Positions 1 to 5,526 of a stretch of 5,526 bases of DNA are shown here, piece after piece. The notes beneath the pieces were generated by a model, which saw nothing but the letters and a program-made list of their open reading frames with translations, had not been told where the DNA came from and did not search any database. Position numbers and translations under genes: made by a program. The DNA comes from Saprospiraceae bacterium (GTDB taxonomy: Bacteria > Bacteroidota > Bacteroidia > Chitinophagales > Saprospiraceae): the NCBI GenBank assembly GCA_016787375.1, contig JAEUUM010000116.1:1-5526 (forward strand). The letters are read 5' to 3'. Every line of letters starts with the position of its first letter. Within the stretch, counting starts at the first letter, position 1.

Positions 1-696
1 ATTGGTTTTTGCATATCCACCAAAACAATATTTGTCTAAAACTCTGAGGTTTGGGTAAGCCCTTCCTGCAAGCATTTCAATCTCAGATTTTAACCAATTT
101 CCTTTCAAGGCAGAAAACCCAATAATTTCAGTACTAGATAATACCGACCTCAGAATTCCTGCGGCTGTTCCACCAGTACCACAGGCTAAACAAATAGCGG
201 TCATCGAAATATCTGTTTGCTCAAGAATTTCTTTTATTAATTCACCACATCCTTGAAAAGCTAGTTCATTTGTTCCTCCCTCCGGAATAAAATAAGTTTT
301 TTCAGAACCTATGTTATCATAGAAATCTTTTAAATCAGGGTAAATGTTTCGGGGAATAAAATTAAAATTCATTCCCATTTTTTGTGCGAATCTTAATGTG
401 CTTCCAAATATAACGGGTTCCTCTCCTCTTATTAACCCTTTGGTCTGAAATCCATATAAATTGCCCGCAGTGGCAACTGCAGCAATGTGGTTGGAATAAG
501 GGCCTCCCTTGGTAATGAGTGTAGTCTTGAGTTCGCTTTTAGCAAATTCAAGATTGTATTTTAATTTTCGCCATTTATTTCCTGAAATCATCGGATGAAT
601 TAAATCATCACGCTTCAAATACACTTCATGGGCAGAGCTGAAACCATCAAGTTTCACCAAAGGTGTGGGAAAATCAAAAATCATTTTTGTTTCCAT
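1..696 (-). CDS. PLP-dependent enzyme, ACC deaminase / D-cysteine desulfhydrase family (C-terminus outside window)
   Basis: This open frame has 232 codons from ATG at 694-696 and runs off the left edge without a stop. It encodes the N-terminal three quarters or so of a fold-type II pyridoxal-phosphate enzyme; relatives are about 300 residues long. The motif KRDDLIHPMISGNKWRKLKY (residues 28-47) contains the expected PLP Schiff-base lysine, K41, in GNK. GGPYSNH (64-70) matches the family's substrate-loop serine and asparagine (S68, N69). CGTGGTAAG (172-180) is the glycine-rich loop that binds the PLP phosphate. Known members act on small amino acids in the cytoplasm: ACC deaminase opens 1-aminocyclopropane-1-carboxylate to 2-oxobutyrate and ammonia, and D-cysteine desulfhydrase releases sulfide, pyruvate and ammonia. 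SNH resembles the desulfhydrases more than the SNQ of true ACC deaminases, but the C-terminal residues that separate the two are missing, so the substrate is open. The ATG at 682-684 (M5), preceded by GGA, is an equally plausible start because the first ATG touches a terminator. Confidence 0.9.
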   Translation of the reverse strand, partial: METKMIFDFPTPLVKLDGFSSAHEVYLKRDDLIHPMISGNKWRKLKYNLEFAKSELKTTLITKGGPYSNHIAAVATAGNLYGFQTKGLIRGEEPVIFGSTLRFAQKMGMNFNFIPRNIYPDLKDFYDNIGSEKTYFIPEGGTNELAFQGCGELIKEILEQTDISMTAICLACGTGGTAAGILRSVLSSTEIIGFSALKGNWLKSEIEMLAGRAYPNLRVLDKYCFGGYAKTN

Positions 697-723
697 AAAA
701 AAAGCCGTTGAAATATCAACGGC
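697..723 (-). terminator. Intrinsic terminator after the T9SS-cargo gene
   Basis: Read on the minus strand, GCCGTTGA (716-723) pairs perfectly over 8 bp with TCAACGGC (704-711) across a TATT loop, and seven T residues (697-703) follow. A G-U and an A-U pair can lengthen the stem by two. It begins 25 bases after the stop codon of the secreted-protein gene, where its terminator should lie. The plus strand has no T-run after the hairpin, so it works in one direction only. The T-tract ends exactly where the first ATG of the next gene begins (696). Confidence 0.88.
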
Positions 724-748
724 CTGATTTTGATCTATTGATATTTAT

Positions 749-1867
749 TTATTTTACGAGACTAAAAGTACCGGCTGCTTTAAGTTGACCGTTTTTATCC
801 TTAAGCGAGACGAAATACATACCGGCATCAAAATTATCAAGATTTATATACCAGATGTAAGGTTCATTATTGAGAACATTACTTTCCGTCCTGACAATCT
901 TACCAAGCATATCCGTGATCACCAAATTTGTTGAACCTTCTGTAATACCTTGGGTGCTGATTTGAATAAACTTACTCGCGGGGTTTGGATAGACTTTTAA
1001 TTTTGCAATAGGATTAGATGGATCAAAAAATCCCACTCCGGCTACATTACTTTTAAAATCGATACCCTGGATTGTATCACCCAAACTATTGCAATTGAGA
1101 ACCATAATTGGCTCTTTGCTACCATTTGCGAGATATTGATAAACTACTGAAGTATCAGCTCCCAATCCTCCACCAAAACTACTTGTTACGTCAAGCCAAC
1201 CAATGAAAGGAATTTTAATTTCTAACTTTAAAGTACTTATGCTGGTTCTTTTTTCACGAAGCACATCGTAAGTACCACCGGGAATCTTTAATTTTCCCCA
1301 GGAATCAACCACATCCTGTCTGCTAACTGATTGCCCAAATCTCACAGAATCTGGTTTAATAGGCAAACCTGAAAATAAAGAGTCCGGTAAAAACGAAGCA
1401 CTAAAGGTAGCTCCAAATGAATAATTGGTATTATTGATATCAAAATACTTCATCGGATTTCTTCTTTCAACTTGCCCGGGAACAATCTTTGCAACAAGTG
1501 GAAAACCAAAACCTCCCAAATCGCCTACAAAACCAAGTACTTCAAAGACATTATTAGTAACATTATAATACGCTTCCCCTTGATCGGAGTTGGTATATAA
1601 TTCTGCATTTGGAAAGGATGAAAAATTCGATCCTGTGCTGGCTGCATAAAATATTAAATTGTCGATTGTGTCTTTTTTAAGCCCTGAAAAATCCCAGGTT
1701 CCATTGGTAGTTTGAGAAGGAACGAGCAAATAGTCCGGCGTATAATCAGTTGCAATTTTCATGGTATCACCTGATTTTGGCCACGAGGCATTGGTCACGG
1801 TAACTTGTGCATTTGCAAAAACAGCGATAACCAACAAAAGAGCTAGGAGTGTAAAACTTTTATTCAT
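749..1867 (-). CDS. Secreted protein with T9SS type A C-terminal sorting domain
   Basis: This is a complete 372-residue protein. Residues 1-20 form a Sec signal peptide with a short polar start (MNKS), a hydrophobic core (LLALLLVIAVF) and an ANA|Q signal peptidase I site after A20. The last 83 residues (about 290-372) are a T9SS type A sorting domain: YPNP at 293-296, TDMLGK at 318-323, DAGMYF at 347-352 and a final beta strand ending in LVK. Such domains direct cargo through the outer membrane by the type IX (Por) system and are normally removed during export. The middle part (about 21-289) has no catalytic domain that I recognise. It contains WDFS (58-61) and WGKLKIPGGTYDVLR (190-204); from memory, similar WDFS and G-L-P-G-(Y/F)-V-L-R patterns occur in other uncharacterised Bacteroidota secreted proteins. 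Only one cysteine (C259) remains after signal removal. The gene lies 72 bases after the exporter gene and is followed by a strong terminator, so it is likely its own unit. Function unknown; cell-surface or released location is inferred. Confidence 0.92.
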   Translation of the reverse strand: MNKSFTLLALLLVIAVFANAQVTVTNASWPKSGDTMKIATDYTPDYLLVPSQTTNGTWDFSGLKKDTIDNLIFYAASTGSNFSSFPNAELYTNSDQGEAYYNVTNNVFEVLGFVGDLGGFGFPLVAKIVPGQVERRNPMKYFDINNTNYSFGATFSASFLPDSLFSGLPIKPDSVRFGQSVSRQDVVDSWGKLKIPGGTYDVLREKRTSISTLKLEIKIPFIGWLDVTSSFGGGLGADTSVVYQYLANGSKEPIMVLNCNSLGDTIQGIDFKSNVAGVGFFDPSNPIAKLKVYPNPASKFIQISTQGITEGSTNLVITDMLGKIVRTESNVLNNEPYIWYINLDNFDAGMYFVSLKDKNGQLKAAGTFSLVK

Positions 1868-1880
1868 AAAGATTTTTTTT

Positions 1881-1911
1881 CAAATTTACGTGATTAAAAT
1901 ATCAAAACGAA
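1881..1911 (-). promoter_or_regulatory. Candidate Bacteroidota-type promoter for the T9SS-cargo gene
   Basis: On the minus strand, TAAATTTG (1881-1888) fits the Bacteroidota -7 consensus TAnnTTTG exactly. Nineteen bases upstream, TTCG (1908-1911) matches the -33 element TTTG at three of four positions. Transcription would begin about 5-8 bases before the ATG at 1867, giving a very short, A-rich leader with no Shine-Dalgarno sequence. The region is so AT-rich that a chance match is possible. The -7 element is the stronger part of the call. Confidence 0.38.
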
Positions 1912-1924
1912 TCAAATATCAAAA
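1889..1924 (-). repeat. Imperfect tandem direct repeat upstream of the T9SS-cargo gene
   Basis: Two adjacent copies are visible on the minus strand: TTTTGATATTTGATTCG (1908-1924) and TTTTGATATTTTAATCACG (1889-1907). Their first 11 bases are identical, and the ends (GATTCG and TAATCACG) are related. The second copy fills the spacer of the candidate promoter and the first overlaps its -33 element. That placement would suit a regulator-binding site, but low-complexity AT-rich DNA could give the same picture by chance. Confidence 0.4.
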
Positions 1925-1939
1925 TTTTAACAAACTAAT

Positions 1940-3757
1940 CTAAAAACTTTGCAGCTGCACCAAAGAGTAATATTCTCCTTTCAGTGCAAGCAATTGTTCG
2001 TGTGTGCCTCTCTCCATTATTAAACCACCATTCATAACCAATATTTCGTCTGCTTGCATTATTGTTGAGAGTCGATGTGCAATAATTAAACTTGTTCTAT
2101 CCTTCATCAATTGACTCAAAGCTTGTTGAACCAATTTTTCAGATTCACTGTCAAGGGCTGAGGTTGCCTCGTCGAGAAGCAAAATTGGTGGATTTTTTAG
2201 AATTGCCCTTGCGATGGTAATCCTTTGTCGTTGTCCGCCCGAAAGTTTTGAACCACGGTCACCAACATTTGCCTGGTAACCACCGTCCATTGCTTCTATG
2301 AAGTTATGAGCATTAGCAGTTTTGGCAGCCTCGATTACCTCTTGTTCTGAAATACCTTTTTGACCAAATACGATGTTATTGAAGACAGTATCATTGAATA
2401 GAATTGCATCCTGCGTAACAATTCCCATCAAATTCCTTAGGTCTTCAATCTTATATTGCTGAATATCAACACCGTCTATCAATATTTTGCCTTTTGCAGC
2501 ATCATGAAATCTTGGAATCAAATCAAGCAAAGTGCTTTTACCTGAACCAGATGCTCCTACCAAAGCCACTGTTTTCCCGGCTGGAATTTCAAAATTAATG
2601 TTTTGCAGAACCTCAGATTCTGAGTTCCGATATTTGAACCAAACATCCTTAAACTCTATTTTAGACTTGAATGCATTAATATTTTTCGCGTTCGGTATAT
2701 CTTTTATGGTCTCTTCAGCATTCATAATGAAATCAATTCTTTCCATCGCTGCAAAACCTTTCTGAATGTTTGTCCATGCATTTGATAAACTTTTTGCCGG
2801 GTCGATCACTCTGAAGAAAGCGAACAAAAATGCCATAAAAGATGAAGCCTGCATGGTTCCTTTGAACACGAGAGTTGAACCATAAACAATCAGCAAAGAA
2901 ACTATCGAAACACCTAACCATTCACTTAGTGGTGATGCCAGGTCTCTGCGTCTTAAAATTCTTATCATCGTCTTTTTGAAAGCAAAATTCTCCTTCTCAA
3001 ATTTACCTTGCTGATAACTTTCGGCATTAAATCCTTTTATAACTCTCAGGCCTCCCAATGATTCTTCAATAATGCTGGTAACCCCTCCAAGTCGCTTCTG
3101 GGCTTCGCCACTTTGTTTACGCAGTGTTTTAGAAATTGTACCAACTACCAATCCAATAATCAGTATCATTCCGAATGCAAACAAGGTAAGGGAGGGACTG
3201 ACATAAAGCATGTATGCCAGGGATCCAATAATCAAAACCGGCTCCCGAAAAACTGCTTCCAAAACATTTAGTATGCTCCATTCTATTTCTTGTACATCTG
3301 CTGTTATTCTAGACATGAGATCTCCTTTTCTCTCTTCACTAAAGTAAGATAGCGGCAATCTCAAAATCTTGTTAAACAAGGATTCTCTTATGTCACCAAT
3401 GATGCCTACCCTGACAGGGCTGATAACATACAATGCCAAATACCTGAACATGTTCGACAGAAAGAATAGTATGATCAAAGAGCCACAAGCCAGTAATACC
3501 GACTTTTCTTCGCCAAGGCTGTTAATCAGTGTGCTGAATTTCCATTGTATAAAATCAGCAATATTTCCAAAGTTATCTTTGAGTTGAACAGGCTGAAGTT
3601 GTTTTGGAGTTTGTTTGAACAAGATCTGCAAAAATGGAATAATAGCAGGTATGGTTGCTATTGTAAAAATTGATAGCAGAATGTTACAAAGGATGTTCAG
3701 TGCTACAGGATATTTGTATTTTTTTACATAACCTAATAGCCTGAATAATTTTGACAT
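1940..3757 (-). CDS. MsbA-type ABC exporter, fused permease and ATPase
   Basis: This complete 605-residue half-transporter would work as a homodimer in the inner membrane. The N-terminal part (about 1-320) is an ABC type I exporter membrane domain with hydrophobic segments near 18-47, 86-113, 168-187, 190-208, 281-298 and 303-318. A polar loop of about 40 residues (48-85) follows the first segment and should face the periplasm. The ATPase domain (about 365-600) has every expected motif: A-loop Y376, Walker A GASGSGKST (401-409), Q-loop Q449, signature LSGGQ (505-509), Walker B ILLLDE (525-530) with catalytic E530, D-loop SALD (533-536) and H-loop H561, so it should hydrolyse ATP. The architecture fits MsbA, which flips lipid A core or phospholipids, but drug and peptide exporters share it. 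The substrate is therefore inferred weakly, and the msbA symbol is withheld. The ATG at 3755-3757 lies 19 bases after the accC stop with no terminator between them, which suggests cotranscription with accBC. The start has no Shine-Dalgarno sequence. Confidence 0.93.
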   Translation of the reverse strand: MSKLFRLLGYVKKYKYPVALNILCNILLSIFTIATIPAIIPFLQILFKQTPKQLQPVQLKDNFGNIADFIQWKFSTLINSLGEEKSVLLACGSLIILFFLSNMFRYLALYVISPVRVGIIGDIRESLFNKILRLPLSYFSEERKGDLMSRITADVQEIEWSILNVLEAVFREPVLIIGSLAYMLYVSPSLTLFAFGMILIIGLVVGTISKTLRKQSGEAQKRLGGVTSIIEESLGGLRVIKGFNAESYQQGKFEKENFAFKKTMIRILRRRDLASPLSEWLGVSIVSLLIVYGSTLVFKGTMQASSFMAFLFAFFRVIDPAKSLSNAWTNIQKGFAAMERIDFIMNAEETIKDIPNAKNINAFKSKIEFKDVWFKYRNSESEVLQNINFEIPAGKTVALVGASGSGKSTLLDLIPRFHDAAKGKILIDGVDIQQYKIEDLRNLMGIVTQDAILFNDTVFNNIVFGQKGISEQEVIEAAKTANAHNFIEAMDGGYQANVGDRGSKLSGGQRQRITIARAILKNPPILLLDEATSALDSESEKLVQQALSQLMKDRTSLIIAHRLSTIMQADEILVMNGGLIMERGTHEQLLALKGEYYSLVQLQSF

Positions 3758-3776
3758 TAAATAAGTTTAATCTGTA

Positions 3777-5123
3777 TTAATCAAGATCTGAAAAATCAAA
3801 ATCATTCAAAAACCCAGTGTTAAAGTCACCTGATCTGAATTTTTCGTTTTTCATTAACTTTTTATGAAAGGGAATAGTTGTTTTGATGCCTTCAATGATA
3901 AATTCATCCAAAGCTCTTTCCATTTTTGTAATGGCCTCATCACGGGTTCGTGCTTTTACAATAACTTTCGCTATCATCGAATCGTAATTTGAAGGAACCC
4001 TATATCCTGCGTATGCATGGGTATCAACTCTCACTCCATGTCCTTTTGGTGTATGCAACGTAGTTATTAGCCCGGGACTGGGTCTGAAATTATATTTAGG
4101 GTCCTCAGCATTTATTCTACATTCTATAGCGTGCATATAAGGGAAATAGTTTTTACCAGATATCGGCACTCCTGCAGCAATTTTAATTTGCTCTTTTATT
4201 AGGTCATGGTCTATAACTTCCTCGGTTACCGGATGTTCTACTTGTATTCTTGTATTCATTTCCATAAAGTAGAAGTTTCTGAATTTGTCAACCAGAAATT
4301 CTACTGTTCCAACACCTTCATAGTTAATTGATTTGCCGGCTTTGATAGCAGCTTCACCCATTTTTTCCCTCAGTTCATCAGTCATGAAGGGTGATGGTGC
4401 CTCTTCCAGAAGTTTTTGATGTCTTCTTTGTATCGAACAATCACGTTCTGAGAGATGACAAACATTTCCATATTGATCACCGGCAATCTGGAATTCAATG
4501 TGTCGAGGTTCTACTATGTATTTTTCCATATAAATCCCGTCATTAGCAAAGGCAGCTTTTGCCTCTTGCCTTGCTGAATTCCATGCATCTTCAAATTCTT
4601 CATCTTTCCATACGATCCTCATTCCTCGACCTCCGCCTCCTGCAGTAGCTTTGAGTATAACAGGGTATCCAATTTCTTTTGCAAGTTTTTTACCCTTTGT
4701 CACGTCCTTCAATAATCCATCAGAGCCTGGTACAACAGGTACACCTGCTTTGATCATGGTTTCTTTGGCGGTTACTTTGTCACCCATTTTACGGATTTGA
4801 TTGGCTGTAGGGCCAATAAACTTAATACCGTATTCCTGGCATACCTCTGCAAAATTGGCATTTTCACTCAAAAAACCATATCCTGGGTGCAGTGCATCAG
4901 CATTTGTGATTTCTACGGCAGCCATGATTCTTGGTATGTTGAGATAAGACTCAGTTGAGCTGGGAGGTCCAATACAAACCGCTTCATCTGCAAATCTTAC
5001 ATGCAGACTGTCCCTATCTGTTGTTGAATAAACAGCCACGGTTTTTATTCCCATTTCCTTACAGGTTCTGATAATCCTAAGGGCTATCTCTCCTCTATTT
5101 GCAATAAGGATTTTATTAAACAT
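3777..5123 (-). CDS. accC: Biotin carboxylase subunit of acetyl-CoA carboxylase
   Basis: This complete 448-residue protein is almost the same length as E. coli AccC (449). In the cytoplasm it uses ATP and bicarbonate to carboxylate the biotin on AccB, the first half-reaction of acetyl-CoA carboxylase in fatty acid synthesis. The N-terminal domain opens with KILIANRGEIALRI (4-17). The ATP-grasp domain (about 115-330) has ATP-binding K116 and K158, the glycine-rich loop AGGGGRGMR (161-169), E200-K201, H208, and RDCSIQRRHQK (227-237) with H235 and K237. Metal ligands are E275 and E288, and EMNTRIQVEHP (288-298) carries the active-site residues N290, R292, Q294, V295 and E296. R336 in ECRINAEDP opens the C-terminal domain. 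No key residue is missing. The gene lies 44 bases after accB with no terminator, the usual accB-accC order. Pyruvate or propionyl-CoA carboxylase subunits share this fold, but the short length and the adjacent short carrier protein favour acetyl-CoA carboxylase. Confidence 0.96.
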   Translation of the reverse strand: MFNKILIANRGEIALRIIRTCKEMGIKTVAVYSTTDRDSLHVRFADEAVCIGPPSSTESYLNIPRIMAAVEITNADALHPGYGFLSENANFAEVCQEYGIKFIGPTANQIRKMGDKVTAKETMIKAGVPVVPGSDGLLKDVTKGKKLAKEIGYPVILKATAGGGGRGMRIVWKDEEFEDAWNSARQEAKAAFANDGIYMEKYIVEPRHIEFQIAGDQYGNVCHLSERDCSIQRRHQKLLEEAPSPFMTDELREKMGEAAIKAGKSINYEGVGTVEFLVDKFRNFYFMEMNTRIQVEHPVTEEVIDHDLIKEQIKIAAGVPISGKNYFPYMHAIECRINAEDPKYNFRPSPGLITTLHTPKGHGVRVDTHAYAGYRVPSNYDSMIAKVIVKARTRDEAITKMERALDEFIIEGIKTTIPFHKKLMKNEKFRSGDFNTGFLNDFDFSDLD

Positions 5124-5167
5124 ATTGAAATTTGCTAATTAGTAAAATGAGTTAAAATAAGGCCTGA

Positions 5168-5526
5168 CTATCCTGCGGGGTCTACCAAAAACAATGGTTG
5201 ATCGTACTCCACCGGAGATGCATCATCAACCAAAACTTTTACAATTTTGCCTGATACCTCACTTTCTATTTCATTGAATAGTTTCATTGCTTCAATGATG
5301 CATATCCTTTGCCCTTTGCTGATTACATCACCGATTTGAACAAAGGAAGGCTTATCAGGACCAGGTGATCTGTAAAAAGTACCCACCATTGGAGATTTAA
5401 CCTCTAAATATGAAGGGTTGCTGCTTGATGCAGCTTCAGCAACTTTTTCAGGTACTTTTGCTGGAACTGGTTCAGGGGTTGGCACTGCGACAGGGGCGAC
5501 AGCTAAGCTTGCAACAGGGGCAACTG
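5168..5526 (-). CDS. accB: Biotin carboxyl carrier protein of acetyl-CoA carboxylase (N-terminus outside window)
   Basis: The frame is open to the right edge (first full codon 5522-5524) and stops at TAG 5168-5170, giving about 119 visible C-terminal residues. A linker rich in alanine, proline and valine (about 5410-5526) comes first, followed by the biotinyl domain. SPMVGTFYRSPGPDKPSF carries the AccB-type 'thumb' insertion that distinguishes it from other biotinyl domains. EAMKLFNEIE contains the lysine that is biotinylated (codon 5282-5284). The protein carries biotin between AccC and the AccA/AccD carboxyltransferase during malonyl-CoA synthesis. A GTG at 5483-5485 could be taken for a start, but the same composition continues upstream of it and the E. 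coli family member is about 156 residues, so the true start lies beyond the window. It is probably cotranscribed with accC, 44 bases downstream. The promoter is not visible. Confidence 0.95.
   Translation of the reverse strand, partial: VAPVASLAVAPVAVPTPEPVPAKVPEKVAEAASSSNPSYLEVKSPMVGTFYRSPGPDKPSFVQIGDVISKGQRICIIEAMKLFNEIESEVSGKIVKVLVDDASPVEYDQPLFLVDPAG

Noticed and set aside
721..727. GGCCTGA occurring both here and at 5161-5167, after two different stop codons
   Set aside because: Seven bases are too few to call a repeat. Only the copy at 721 is part of a hairpin, and the flanks are unrelated.
1761..1943. 60-codon plus-strand open frame opposite the 5' end of the T9SS-cargo gene
   Set aside because: It is antisense to the signal-peptide region and continues into AT-rich intergenic DNA. 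The protein has no domain-like character, and the opposite strand is clearly coding.
2532..2765. 77-codon plus-strand open frame inside the exporter gene
   Set aside because: It is antisense to the Walker A region of a well-supported ATPase and is explained as a shadow of that coding frame.
2733..2921. 62-codon minus-strand open frame inside the exporter gene
   Set aside because: It overlaps the intact exporter frame in another phase. The exporter needs no frameshift here, so this is not a separate or broken gene.
3369..3587. 72-codon plus-strand open frame inside the exporter gene
   Set aside because: It is antisense to the membrane domain, has no recognisable features and no promoter.
5124..5167. 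Possible promoter or terminator between accB and accC
   Set aside because: The gap contains no inverted repeat with a T-run and no TAnnTTTG element. CTAATTAG is a short palindrome expected by chance in AT-rich DNA. Cotranscription is the simpler reading.
5483..5485. GTG as the start of accB
   Set aside because: The alanine/proline-rich linker continues in frame to the window edge, and the N-terminal region typical of AccB would be missing.

Overview
The window looks like ordinary chromosomal sequence from a member of the Bacteroidota. The evidence is a protein carrying a type IX secretion (T9SS) C-terminal sorting domain, AT-rich DNA, start codons without Shine-Dalgarno sequences, and a possible Bacteroidota-type promoter (TAAATTTG at the -7 position). 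All five genes are on the minus strand, so transcription runs from the right end of the window to the left. I see no RNA genes, insertion sequences, CRISPR array or phage genes. No stretch longer than about 75 bases lacks a gene.

In order of transcription (right to left): (1) 5526-5168, the C-terminal part of the biotin carboxyl carrier protein AccB, cut by the window edge; (2) 5123-3777, complete biotin carboxylase AccC; (3) 3757-1940, a complete MsbA-type ABC exporter with fused membrane and ATPase domains; (4) 1867-749, a secreted protein with an N-terminal signal peptide and a C-terminal T9SS sorting domain; (5) 696-1, a fold-type II PLP enzyme of the ACC deaminase / D-cysteine desulfhydrase family, whose C-terminus lies outside the window.

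AccB and AccC are two parts of acetyl-CoA carboxylase, the committed step of fatty acid synthesis. AccC carboxylates the biotin carried on the AccB lysine encoded at 5282-5284. The exporter starts only 19 bases after accC with no visible terminator between them, so accB-accC-exporter is probably one transcript. If the exporter moves lipid A or a phospholipid, this would join fatty acid supply to envelope lipid export, but its substrate cannot be read from the sequence.

The secreted-protein gene seems to be its own unit. It has a 72-base AT-rich upstream region with a candidate promoter and an imperfect tandem repeat, and a strong intrinsic terminator (697-723) after it. The U-tract of that terminator directly touches the first possible start codon of the PLP-enzyme gene, which is the most unusual arrangement here. 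I found no convincing undescribed system; the findings below are modest.
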